Assembly (NCBI GenBank): GCA_018350325.1 | Contig: JAEVLN010000006.1 | Span: forward strand, 434,001-498,000 | DNA length: 64,000 nucleotides | From: Globodera rostochiensis | Lineage: Eukaryota > Nematoda > Chromadorea > Rhabditida > Heteroderidae | Direction of reading: 5' to 3' | Part shown: positions 23,237 to 40,855 of the stretch, piece after piece | Layout: the number at the start of each line of letters is the position of its first letter | How positions within the stretch are numbered: position 1 is the stretch's first letter | The notes under the pieces: generated by a model | Databases searched by the model: none | What the model was told of the DNA's origin: nothing | The model's input: the letters and a program-made list of their open reading frames with translations, nothing else | Program-made: the position numbers and the translations under genes

Positions 23237-26200
23237 TCAACGGATGAACTCGTCGAGCTGTCTGGCTGGTAGGGACCCGTTTTTCAGGTCGGCCAGACCC
23301 AAGGACTGCTCCGACTTGGCTATCGCTTCTGCCAGCATCTCTTCCTCGGCCCCCTCCTCATCATCTTCGTCCTCTTCCACAATTCCTCCGAGCTTTCCAC
23401 AGTCTTTCTCAAGGAGACCAGCCAGCATCCGTCCAATTTCTGCACCATTCAAGTCGGCGCTCAGTTCGTCTTCGGACGGGAAAAGCAATTGGGCAATCCT
23501 TTCATTGAGTCTCTGAAGGACAACGAAATGGTCACCAATTCGGGATTTTGCACTGTTATTTTGACTAGGACCTGGTCTGTGCCATCAAGAATACGTCCAT
23601 CGAATGGCAAGTTTAGCTCATTGAGTTCGAACAGGGCGGCCATCAGGTTGAGAAGAGAGCGGACAGAGCGCCTTCCCTCATGGCTCAGCAGCTGTCGAAG
23701 CCCCGCCATTTTATCCAATGATTCAATCAATTCGCTGAAATTTTTGGAATGAATGGATTTGTTCGAGCCCTTTGTTCTATTCCTTCCCTTTGGCTGACCC
23801 CTTCCGGCGATCTCCGTCGCCTTTCTCTCCCCTCCCCCCTCCCCCGGCGATTCTATGCCATTTGTTTGTTCTTCCCATAACCCGTAAGTGTAGCTGAGAA
23901 GCATTCGGATGTTCGCGAGTTGACTCTGCTCTCCGTCGCCACTTTTGGCGGCGCCTAGGAAGACCGTCTCCACCTGTCGCATTTGGACGGACATTTGGCA
24001 CGCGTCCTTCTCCAACCGTAAGAATTGATTCTCGGCCTTAACGAAGCGCAAAATGATGGCAGACAATGGCCGCACATTTCTGACTTCAATATATTTGGCG
24101 ATTTCCGTCACGAACAAATGCATCGGAATCGGACAACGGAGCTGAACCTCGGGCTGAAGTCGGCGGACGCGTTCGACAATGCTGGAGAGGACGGCGAACA
24201 GAAAGTCGCAAGAGTCGGATTGGATGCGATAGCGGTCTTAAAGCGAATGATCAAATCGGTCGCTTTGTTTAATCATCTGAACGAGCAAATCTCGCGCACT
24301 CACTCGTTTTCGCTGATACAAATAAAGACACGGCTGAATTATGATCGCCAAAAAACGGCTGTAAGCCAAGCGAAGTTTTGTCTTTGTTTTCGGTAAATTC
24401 GGGGAACATTGTCGAAATGTTAAGCGCTGTTCTGTTTGAGTCCAATGAAAGCTTAAAATTGGCCTGTCTCTGAACGTTGACTTCTCGACAAATCACTGAC
24501 AGAGGGACCGAGAAGTTGGCAAAACGAATTCCTAAGAAATGCAAAAAAAGAATAGAGATGAAAGTGCCAAAAACTCAACCGGCCGAAGACAATGTGCAAA
24601 TTTGGCATCGAGGGTCGAACACCGGCCGTTCGTGGCAAAATATTTTGGTTGAGAAAGAGACTAAAAGGAATTAATTGATTGGAGAGAGTCAATTCAAAGC
24701 CCTCACCGCCCTTCTCCGATTGCTGAAATGTCGACCATTGCGTCCCCTGGACGCTGGTTAGTTCACTTTGCAAAAGGACCGTCGATGGTGACTTTCTTCC
24801 CTCTTCTTCGCTGTTGACCGAAATGCTTAAAGTCGCCGATGGGACACCGTCGATGGCGTTGAAAGAAGCCTTCAGGAGATCGAAGTGTTAATTAGGGGGG
24901 GGGGGTAACCGACGGATTGATCGTCAACTTCGATGCTGACATCGATGCCCTGCTGATTGGTGTCTTTGCCTTTAATTAGTCCATGAAATAATAACAAAAC
25001 ATTACGCCGCACTTTCTCTGCCGCTCCTCCAAATGATTTCCTCGAATTCCCTAAGTTCCTTTTTCCGACTTTCAAAATCGATGAATCGCGACTCTGTGAC
25101 TGGCATTCGGAACAGCGACGGTTCGGTGCCTTCAAAGGATAAGTAAACAAATAGCCCATCGCCTATAAAAAGCGTTCTGCTTCTAACCTAAGTACCCAAT
25201 GAACAGGTTGCCCTCATCACTGAGAAGGGCCAACAGAGACCGCAACGAGTCACTGAAAGGGAAGAGACAAAGCTGCGCGTGAGGGTTTGTGCGTACTTGA
25301 ACGTGCAGGTGCCGATGTGTTGGGGAACGAATGGCAATTGGCCACTCCAAATGAGTCGGGTGTCCGAGTAGAACAACACCGTTTTGGTACCATTTCCAAT
25401 GCACAAAGGAATGTGCGCGTCCTTCCCTGGAACTGAACTCAATGAACCTCAGCATAACCTCAAAGGGTGCACCCAGAGTTCTGGCAGCTCCGAGTTGGAC
25501 GCTCGTCCCTTACAAAGGAAGATCCCCCCAGGGGAGGGGGGAAGTGTAAAGGGCAAGAACCCCAAATGAATTGAGCGTCTCCCAACAACTCCGTCTTAAA
25601 CTCGTCCTTGAAATCCCCGATTGTGTGCTTCAACAATATCAGTACAATGGCTGAGCACTGTCACACAGAGGGCGACTGTCTGTAGTCGAATTGTGAAGCG
25701 CGGATTGCCCCCATGAGTGAAACAATGCAGCGCGCGTTTGCACAAGACCAATATCGATGGCTGAACGGCTCCGGGAGAGGAGGGCTCATCAGCAGACCGG
25801 GAAATGTTGAGCACAATCATCTGAACTGCAAAATTAGTCCATAATAGCAGATGAAAGGCACAAATCTTCCAACTTCAACCTGCAAAATGATGTCCCCCAA
25901 GGGCTGAATCCAATCGGCCTAAATGCGGGAAATTCCATCCTTTTCCTTTACTCCTCCACTCACATTGACCCTTTTAGTCCCAGTCGCAGTTAGCGACACA
26001 TAACGAACCGATCGGAGAGAAGCTCCAGAGGCAATTAACCCAAAAGAATGACCAAATGGTAAAAGGAATTGTATTTTTTGTTCTGTACAATGAGTCAGAA
26101 ATGGAAGAATAGCCAAAAGGCCCCGGGTGGAGAATGTCGGGCAGGAGACGCTGAAGAACTTTGTTCTCGGCCTCCAAAATGTGCAAAACGCCCTGCAGAT

Positions 26201-26800
26201 TTTGGACACATAACAGCAAAGTTACGCTGCGTCCGAAAAAGCCTAAAGTTGAAAAGAGTTTTAATCCGAACGGAATTTCGGTCATCGGCGACCTGAGCAC
26301 ATGTTAAACGCCGAAGCACCGCCAATCCGATGCTCAAAAACTTGCTCACAAGCGAATGATTCACCTGAACACTTTTAAAACACTCAAAATTTGACTTTTC
26401 GCTTTACTGGTGTTGATAAGTCGTAAGAAAAGCAAAGAATTAGGCATCAGAACGGCCAAAACATTCTCATCGAATGCTGTGGGCAAAAAGTTGCCGACCA
26501 ACAGTTGGAGGATTGGATGACCCAAGTGCAATTCGACAAGGTTGGCGACTTCCTGTCGATTCTCAGACTCTTTGCCGGGGTCAAGCACTGAATTTGCCGT
26601 TTTGCGTTTTAAGACTCATTACCAACCAGTGAGAGTGCCATTGAGAGTGCCTACGATCAGCTGCTCTTAATAGGCCAAACGAAATTGAAACCAAAAGGCA
26701 CAAGGACACAACCTCTTCTCTCTACTAAATTGGCCACACACAACGAATGTGCGCTGGGAAAAGCGACGTTGAACCATTCTTGAACATGGAACAGGGACAT
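23237..26800 (-). CDS. bbs-9: BBSome subunit BBS9 (PTHB1)
   Basis: A subunit of the BBSome, the coat complex that carries membrane proteins in cilia. The start is at 26800: MSLFHVQEWFNVAF mirrors the vertebrate MSLFKARDWWSTIL. Exon 1 is 26726..26800 and exon 2 is 26623..26663 (QLIVGTLNGTLTG, the first propeller strand). Further blades include VELHLGHPILQLLVG (about 26530), VLHILEAENKVLQRLLP and LHPGPFGYSSISDSLY (about 26130-26200), ILVLCKRALHCF (about 25740) and LLALLSDEGNLFIGYLG (about 25200), equivalent to the human VTLSDDGHLQCSYLGT segment. The C-terminal helical region runs to an acidic tail (EEDEDDEEG) ending DEFIR at 23237. At least ten introns separate these blocks; one holds a poly-G run near 24896. 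I did not resolve every splice site. Confidence 0.88.
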
Positions 26801-32652
<5,852 letters not shown>

Positions 32653-33767
32653 TTAGACCATTCTTTCCAATAATTTGTTGATTTGGTCCTCGCGGTTTCC
32701 ATAATCGCCTCCCTCCACAAAGTGATTGGACTTCTTCTTGAACCCGCCCACCGGGTTGCTCAGCTTGAAAGGCCATAGGAAGTTGGTCACCTGTTTGAAG
32801 TGCGGTCCGACCGTCCAAATCTGAATGAAAACAATTATTTTTTCCAAAAGTACCTTTCACCTAGCAATTCTAAAGATCTGACAAAAATTCTCGCAGTTTG
32901 AACTTTTTTAATGAGTTGGTCAGAGTAATGTTTTGCAAAACTAATAGGCTCTAGAAAACTCAAAAATATGAGTAAAGAACACAAAATGAACCTGATGGAT
33001 CATATCCTCCACACAAATCACGTCATGCTTGCCCAAACTGCGCTCAACAATGTTGTTATCCGTTATTGGAATGCGCTGTCCCTTCTCTTTGGCGTAACCG
33101 CGTTTGTAGACCAACTGACGGATGATCTTCTGACTCGGATAACCCCAAGCGATGTACGGGTCGGCGATGCGCAACATCTGAAAAGATCGAATGGAAGTGA
33201 AAAGACAGTGGGACCCACCTGAATTGTCGCCTTGTTCAACTTTACGAAAACGCCGTTGTTGATCTGACGCAAGCGGAGAAGCTGCAGAACCTTGCGAGGA
33301 CGCGGATGAATCTGAAAATAACAAACGCACGTTAAAAAAATATTCCCACAGCTTAAAAATATTTTCAATAAAACTAGTGAAAACAACTAACTAGGAAATC
33401 GGAAAAATGCATTAAAAAAACGACGTCTCGCCTTATTGATGCCTTTGATTCGGACCACAAAGGCGAGTTTGGGCTCTTCTGGCACATAATAATTGCCGAC
33501 TTTCTTCGATTCACGTTTCAGCGCAAGCAATTGGCGTTGCTTCTGACGGTACTCCACCAAATACTGCTCGGCTCTTTTGAAGATTTCCACCTTCTTGGTC
33601 CGTGCTTTCTAAAATTTGTTTGAAAACACATCCCTTGGCTGCTTTGAACATCATACTTTGATAGAACTCAATTTGTTCTTTGCTTTTGCGGCCTTTTGCG
33701 CAGCTCTGATTTTGCGTCGCTTGAGCAAAGTTTCCGGCACCTCGGGAAGTTTTTTGGCTTCGGTCAT
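32653..33767 (-). CDS. rpl-7: 60S ribosomal protein L7 (uL30)
   Basis: A structural protein of the large cytosolic ribosomal subunit. Exons 33657..33767, 33432..33608, 33219..33311, 32992..33177 and 32653..32820 give 244 residues, the usual length. Landmarks are [59 protein letters not shown] and [18 protein letters not shown], and a C-terminus [15 protein letters not shown]. The intron after exon 2 must begin with GCGAGA (donor AATAAG/GC), because no GT there preserves the conserved GINK-IHPRPRK junction. The start lies 177 nt downstream of the AAGAB stop on the same strand, so it may be the second gene of an operon. A CTGTCGTCAG acceptor precedes the ATG. Confidence 0.96.
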
Positions 33768-33944
33768 TTTCAAAATGTTGCTGCTGACGACAGAAGGTAT
33801 ACAATGGAAATAACACAAAATTGCAGATATACTATCATGGATTTGAGGCCAATGTAGTAAAGAGTAAAAGTGATTTGAGAGTTTAATGGAAGAAAATGTG
33901 AAATTGAAATCATCCCATCACGTCACATTATTCTTTTTTTTTTG

Positions 33945-35416
33945 TCAACTTCCTTTCTCTTTCGAAGAAATCGCTCCCAAAAGGTCATAAGCAATGCCCT
34001 CGCTGACATCGACGCGCTCTTTTAATGGCATCTGAGTGTTGCTGAGACGCACCTTCAGAAAGGAACCAAAAAGTAAACTCGCAAAAAAAAATTGCCAACC
34101 TCATTCAGATTTCTCAAAAAGAAAGCCATGTTGCCGTCTTCCCGACTTAGGTGCAGATTGGTGACTTCGTTGTGCGGTGGAGGAATGTTCTAAATAGAAT
34201 ATGAGCTCTAAATTGCTGTATTTTTCAAAATTGCCGAAAAGTGCGCAATGTCTTCGCTGATCTGTGGCCTATCAAACCACTCCAGGATAGCGTCTAAAAT
34301 CGACAAAAGTTTGGCCAAAACAGTTCATAAACAACCTTCGTCCTCGCTATCCGGATAGTCTGAATCCGTATGTGCTTCCTTCGCCGTTGACTGACACGCA
34401 AAATTTTTGCGATCCTTTGTAAAAACATTTATAAAGGATAGACGCGTAATGTTTAGGCAGTAATCCAATTTGCATGAGAACAGCTACTGAAATGAGAATA
34501 AAAGGCATACCGAAACCAATTGGGTAGCAAATCCACCGGCAGAGTCTCTTTCGCCGCCGTCGCAAAACTCCATTTCGATGTACTTTTGGAGACGAGTCCG
34601 ATGTTCTCTCTGCTCAACTGGGTTCGGCTTCATTTTCATGTTCGGCCACCGGACTGTTTCAATTATTTCCAAAACTCTCGGAATACCATGCAGTCCCTCT
34701 TCATCACCCAAACAATTTGTCTGCAAAGTTCAAACCAAGGAGTCAAACAAACAATGGCGGCAAAACAAACTCTGTTCCGACCAATTTTTATAATTTCAAT
34801 GCCACGTGACTGAGTGAATTTGCGCAGCATTTCATCGTTTAGATTCACAGAAGAAGTCATTTCTTCAGTCCCATCATCTTCACGCAAAATAAGTGCCTAA
34901 AGAAGCTTCATTCCGATTTAGAAATTCAAGACCCAAAGTAAAGGCAGGTCCTTTTAATTGGAATGAGCCAATCTAAACCCTAACATCCACCCCCGGCTAA
35001 ACTCTGGTGAAATTTGTATTATTAACCTTTACGTCCGCCTCTCCCATACACGACGAACATTTCGATACCAACGCAAGAAAATCGTCTGTCAACTGTTGAC
35101 GCGTGGAACAGAAAAGAATTGCGGAAATCTCAAAATCGCTAGTTCGTTCTGCGGTACAAATTGTTAAGAAGCGCTCGGGCGACTGACAACACAGCAAAGG
35201 GACATCGCAAGTGTAATATTTGTTATCCAAACGGACAATGTGAAAAGGCACAGTTTGGGAGCCAATTTGTTTTTGATGAACTTTAAAACAACCGCTCTCC
35301 AATAATCCAAGATGCTCGATTATCTCGCGCAGCACTCCATTCCCACTGTCGTTAACAATCGCACAATAAGCGGAGGAAACCAACGGGGCGTCAGTTGAAG
35401 CTTGTGAATTTGGCAT
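33945..35416 (-). CDS. Alpha/gamma-adaptin-binding protein p34 (AAGAB)
   Basis: AAGAB is a cytosolic chaperone that helps assemble AP-1 and AP-2 clathrin adaptors. The N-terminal Rab-like fold is seen as AYCAIVNDSGNGVLREIIEHL, then FHIVRLDNKYYTCDVPL (human: TIDNKYYSADINL) and, after an intron, LILREDDG with FTQSRGIEIIKI (human: LVCDRV, IKHGFELVEL). GLHGIPRVLEIIETVRWPN follows, matching the end of the GTPase-like domain. The C-terminal helical part (HLSREDGNMAFFLRNLNEVR, then AYDLLGAI) is much diverged. The stop is at 33945. The start at 35416 is the first ATG of an exon that runs to about 35025. It is directly upstream of rpl-7. The assignment comes from remembered family motifs. Confidence 0.8.
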
Positions 35417-35545
35417 TAATTCTATATGGTGTAAACAACATATGAGTAAAATTGGTGCACCCGTTTTTTAAAAATAAAATTTTTTCAGTCGATAAAAGGT
35501 TCTTCTAAGTGCATGCGGGGGGCGTGAACCCGAATCAGACCCTAC

Positions 35546-35931
35546 CAAGGGCGTAGCCAGGGGGGGGGGCTGAGGGGGCTGCAGCCCCCCCCCCCCCCCC
35601 CCGAAATGAAATTTGTGAAAAAAAAACCCATAGGGGGACCCTATTGTTTTGCAAAATTGTTCATTTATTTGACCAATTTTCTTTACAAATCGCTTTTAAA
35701 ATCGTCAAAATTTTTCCCGGCGGCGCCTATCGGCACCGCCTCCCCCCCCCGCCCGAAAAATTGCTTAAGAAAAATGCAATAAAACCCAAAATTGCACCCC
35801 TAAAAATCCAACTTTTTGGGGTAAAAATTCTTTAAGAAAAATGCAATAAAACCCAAAAATGCACCCCTAAAAATCGATTTTTTTTTTCTTGACTCAGCCC
35901 CCCCTGAAAAAAAATCCTGGCTACGCCCTTG
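35546..35931. mobile_element. 386 bp hAT-like MITE with 8-bp target duplication
   Basis: The termini are CAAGGGCGTAGCCAGG and its reverse complement CCTGGCTACGCCCTTG. The flanks are identical 8-mers, GACCCTAC (35538-35545 and 35932-35939). The GGGCGTAGCCAGG end is common in animal hAT-type MITEs. Inside are poly-G/C tracts and two direct copies of AAGAAAAATGCAATAAAACC (35767 and 35833). No coding capacity. Confidence 0.9.
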
Positions 35932-35939
35932 GACCCTAC

Positions 35940-37508
35940 AGTTGACTCCATGTGGTCTATTCGTCCTTAAGGCGTAAATCTGAAACCCTAAACACTTATT
36001 TCATAAATTTTGGCGATTTTACCTATGTGGCAACATATTTCGGTTTAAATCCATGCGAACTGTTAAAAAAAAAGTTTTGCTTTTATGAGTGCATTTTCGG
36101 GCAAGGGAAAAATACTAATGCGACTTTTTGACAAGAAAAATTCGAATTTTATCATTTAAGATCTTGGCAAGAAAATTTCAAAAATTCGAATTTTTTACAT
36201 TTTTTTTCAAAAACTTTTTCAAAATTATGACCATTTCTGCAAATAAGCATCTCGTTCTGGCCTAAATTTCATCCGATTATCATAATGAATTTTGGCTTAC
36301 TCAACGAAATGTCCACATACGCAAAAAATAGGTAAAACCTAAAAATCCCAGCCCTAATGATAGGTATGTGGTCCTTTTGTGTGCTCGGCGAGTCGTTTCG
36401 CAGCGACTCAACGAAACGTCCCGGCTTACTCGAGGAAATGTCCCCCACGAAGTTATGTTTTTTAAAATTTTTTTTTATAGGCCGCGTCGTCGAGTCAAAG
36501 TCATTTTGGTGTTCGAACGATTGACAGTCACCTATTTGAAGGTGCAAAAGTGAATGAAGTTTGACTTTCTTTTCACATATAAAAAACCCAACAACTCCAT
36601 CCTCTATGTAATAATGTTTTCACCTTTGCTCCAATTCTTTCCACATTTTTCTCTGTCTGTTGCGAGGAAATGAAATGTCGATCAGAGAGTATCACTCCTT
36701 TAAAAATTCCTCTGTTTCTCTTTCGCTGCCCTGTCCGTTCTACCCATCCCCCACTCTCAATGTCTTCTTTCGCTAAACGCTTTTTTTCTTCTCATCCCAA
36801 CAAATCACTTACAACATTCATCCCCCCCCCCTTTCCTTCACTAATGTCCTTTCATCCCCACGGACAGCAAATCCCTTCTCCAAGCCCCCAACGACATGCC
36901 ACTGCAGCCACATACGCACTCTGAAAATAGTTCAATTAAAAGATTCTTCCTTCGCTCCTCTTCCTTCTCATCCCTTCCCCTCCGTCTTCCTTATATTGAT
37001 GACTGGATGAAGCGGAGGCTAAGCGGCAGAATCATGCACATTCATTCATTTTCACAGTGGGTGGTGGTGCAAGCGCGACCGATTCTCCTCCCTCTCCCTC
37101 CACCCTTCAGGGGCTGACTGTGACTTGACTGACGGGGAACATGGTGGAGGAATTGGGGAGGGGGACTCTCACACCGACACTGACTGTCCTCCTCCTCGCC
37201 ATTCAAAATCATTACTCGCTTGGTGCTGGGTCCCTCCCATCTCCCTCCCTCAATGGATGATAGAGAGAGAGTTGGATGTAGGTTATGTTGGTGGGATTTG
37301 GTATCATCTAATCATTGTTGTCTTTCCCTAAATCACGGCGGCTTCTCGCATTGCTTCTTTAAGTAAAATTCAATTTTATGGATTTGCCATCCCATGCCAA
37401 CCATTGCCACTCACAACCTATTGATTGCTTGAACATTTTATTCCTTTAAATTTTGTCATTTTAGTTTTTGTTTGTTTACGCAACATCAATTCATCCGTTT
37501 GGTGAAAA
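35940..37508. other. Intergenic stretch with decayed repeats
   Basis: No gene seen. Around 36290-36440 the phrases ACTCAACGAAA and ACTCGAGGAAATGTCC recur in a decayed repeat. 36600-37330 is C/T-rich upstream sequence of the SPATS2-like gene, without recognisable promoter motifs. Confidence 0.4.
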
Positions 37509-39440
37509 ATGGCCGCTGCCGCTCTTCCGAAAGTCGAAAAAAAAATTATGGACGAAAAAATTGCCAAAGTTCGGGAAGTTGTAAAAAATGTCAGCGCAAA
37601 TGGTGAACAGTTTCTGTCTTCGTTAATTTTTTATACATTTAGACATCGTTTTGGCTTTGCACAATTTTGAATTGGACGTCGGACGAACTATTCACGCCTT
37701 TTGCGAAGGTATCTCTGAGTATTAATCGGGTTGTCTTTCTGTGCGTTAGGTGGTGCCGAGGTGGCTCTGGGTGACTGGGAGCGGACGGGCGCTGGAAAAA
37801 AGCGAACCCAGAAGAAGAAGTCGAAGGGCGTCGTCAGCTCGTTACACAGCCAACCGAAAGAGACTTCGGGTACGACGACTCCGAGCGTTGCATCGCTGAA
37901 CTGCTCCAATGTTTCGCCCGTTAATTTTGCGGACAAATTGACCAATGGGAGCACTAATGCCGTGGACCAGGCGACCACCGCAGCGCTAAAACTGAATAAA
38001 TTGGACCTTCGCAACGACGAAATCGGGCATTCTGAAAAATCCTTAGCGGCCCAACAGCATCAATTTGTCCACCTGGGCGAGTTCGCTGCAAAAGTTGGCA
38101 GACAATCCATGGTCATCAATAGTTCAACTCCGATGGACATTGGAAATCGACGAACGGGTTGGTTTCATCGTATTTCGGATTAGGCATCGAATTTCCGCTT
38201 CAGGTGATGTCGACGACTCATTTGGCCTGGCTGACTACCAATCACAACTTGCGCAGAACAGAGAGATGTTCGAGCGAGAAGTGACCAGTGCCGAGGAGGC
38301 TATTTATCAGTGCTTTAAGGTTTGGTCCTGTTTTTTAAACAAAATGAAATTCGCTTTTGCGAATTTTTCCGTTATTTTAGTTGCTACCGAAAGCCAAAGG
38401 ATAATTTATAATTGACTTGCAGGAGTTACGAGAGTTGTTGTCCTGCCGAGAGCAGCGGTTGTTGGGTGAACTGACACAGTGTCGAAAGGATGGCCTGATC
38501 TATTTTGACTCGCGCAACAACATTCTCCGTACGCTCATCGCGGACTGTGTCAACCCGAATAACAAATCGTTCATGACCAATTTGGAGAAATTTAACGACA
38601 AAAAGACGGAAGATTTGGAAGTGGCACTGACTGCTCGCTTTTTACACGACAATTCGACCTTAACAACGTCAATTGGGCAACTTGGAAAAGGTGTGATAAA
38701 TTGGGGAAAGGAGACCAAATCGAATCCGATCACTCAGACAGAAATGGGATTGTTTAACTATTTCCACATTTTAATGAAATAATCAACAAAAATCTTTAAA
38801 AACAAATTCAGTTCCCTCCGTCAAGTCCGATGAGGCCGTCACTTTGACAAATGGAGAGAAGAACGGCGGTGAACCGTCATCGAAAGTTTCCGTGCCGGCG
38901 CCACAACCTCCGCGGACTGAAAATGTCGTGAAGCGGTCCAACAGTCCGTCAAGTTTGGTCAGCTCGGTGGGCGAGGATTCGGGCCTTGGTGGACAGATCA
39001 GTCCCGTCAATCACGGTACAATTTGTGAAAAGGCGAATTTTTCTAATAATAAAGGGGTTATTTTGAATGCTATTAATAGGGTTGAAGATTTAAACAAAAC
39101 GAACTAAATTAAAAATAATAGTTTCTAACCAACATCATTTATTGTAGTGGAAAAAAGATCGGCAGTGCAAGTAGAGGAGAACGGCATTGTACTGAAGTCG
39201 GACTCCGTCTCGGCCGACCAGCTTGCTGAGATTCAGCGACAGATTGCCGAATCACTCAAAGCCAAAGGCATTGACCCTTCCGTCTTGGCCAACTTTGGTT
39301 CTACCACCGTTGCGCGTCGTCGCCCACCGAATCAGCAAACAGCGAAAAATGGGGCATCGACGGTCGAGAAGACGGGTAAAGTTGGTGCGGGAGGACAGCG
39401 GAAGCAGCAGCAAATGAACGGCGTTGAGAAGCGCAAGTGA
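37509..39440 (+). CDS. SPATS2/SPATS2L-like protein (DUF1387)
   Basis: The N-terminal UBA-like segment is built by exons 37509..37602, 37643..37708 and from 37750: KIAKVREVVKNVSAND, IVLALHNFELDVGRTIHAF, CEGGAEVALGDWERTGAGKK and a Lys-rich RTQKKKSKG. This follows human SPATS2 (KINAVRAIVPNKSNNEI, ILVLQHFDNCVDKTVQAF, then EW-x-x-TGKKKNKKKK). A central helical block after 38210 (YQSQLAQNREMFEREVTSAE, then ELRELLSCREQRLLGEL) matches the family coiled coil. The C-terminal part is Ser/Pro- and Gln-rich and ends at 39440. SPATS2 proteins are cytoplasmic and RNA-associated, with no established biochemical activity. The exon joins between 38150 and 38210 and in the last third are approximate. Confidence 0.8.
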
Positions 39441-40855
39441 CCCTTTTGACAGCGCTGACGACCGACGTGCTGTATGGGAGGCGAACCATCATTCCCTGTT
39501 GTCCGTTTTTGCCCATTGTTTCTGTCCAAATCGTTTTATTCTCACTCGTACCCACTTCTTTACTATTTCGATCACCAGTTGAGCAGGGGTGTATTTGGGG
39601 GGCCGAATTAAAATGTGAGAAAAAACATAGGATTGGATACTTTTGATTTAAATTCCCGACGGCGCTGTAGGATCCACCGACAACAGAATCCGAGGCTAGA
39701 TACGGCCCTGGTCTCGGGTAGAACACAAATCCCGCTAAGATTGATTTTTGGAGAAGCAGTGACAAGGGGAAGGAATATACACCCCCTAAAAATTGATTAT
39801 TTTTTATGGGTACCACCCCTCCCCCAATGGCCAGTTGAGTTTCTTCCTTCCAACGTATTTCGTCCGTACTTCTTGCAAAATCTTTCCTCCTCAACTTCTT
39901 TCCCCGCGACATTTTTATTTATGCAATTCTATCACATTACCTTTGTCGTCCCGCGTTTTGCGCATATGAAAAGTTACTCATCTCTTCCGAATAAACTGCT
40001 GTGATCGGATCGTATGAACTGTTTTTCGATGAATCCCCCCAGCCCTTTTCCTTCCTTATTTATATGTAAATGGACATTTGCTCCTCTGATCGCTCGCTCA
40101 TCGTCCCCAGATTGACTTTTTTTTATTGTTCGACCTAAATTAATTTGGTGACTGTTTTTCATGATGAATTATCGTTAATTGCTCCATTTCCCTCCTGTGA
40201 TCAAACAGTTGTCAGCCATCTTTCCCTTTTCCCCCTCTCCTGCGATTTGCTGTCCAAGTTCCACCATTGGTGACTTCGATTTGAACCTGGACAAGGCGAA
40301 CGATCGCTAATTTACGGCGACCAATTCTCTCGCAATCTTTAGCCTATCTACGCTGTGCCAGCCATTCCTCTCCCAACCGCACACTGGCATATCCCACTCT
40401 TTCTCCGAACTTTTGCACTCCGTCCTTCTCCAAGTGCTCTTACATCGGGAAATTGCCAAAGGGCTCTTTCCCTCCGCCTCATCCAATACTCTCAATTCTC
40501 CAAAATTTCTGATTGGCTGCGGCGATTGCCTCTCCTTTTTACCTTTCAGGAAACTTTCGCTTTCTACAATGAACGTTAACGATACACACAGACATTATGT
40601 TGGTAATTGACAAGTGGCACGCGTTTCATTCAAAAGTTCACATTTTGTTGTATTTCCTAACAGATCACACATATTCACGACGGAAATAAATTATGTCAAA
40701 AAGGTGGTAACTTTTGAAAGGAGCTTAAATGGTTCTTAGGGCATGTCGTTTTGATGACGGAAAGGGTCGTGCAGCAACATTTAAGCCAGCTTTAAAGTGG
40801 AACAATACAAAGCAACATTTAAACAAGATGTAAAGAGAAACAATAAACAATTCTC
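39441..40855. other. Convergent spacer between SPATS2-like and mto-1
   Basis: Contains a decayed repeat around 39590-39830 (GGTGTATTTGGGGGGCCG and poly-C with ACCCCT). The remainder is T- and C-rich without coding signals. Confidence 0.4.

Noticed and set aside
39301..39912. 203-codon minus-strand frame
   Set aside because: It is antisense to the last SPATS2-like exon and a decayed repeat, with no domain.
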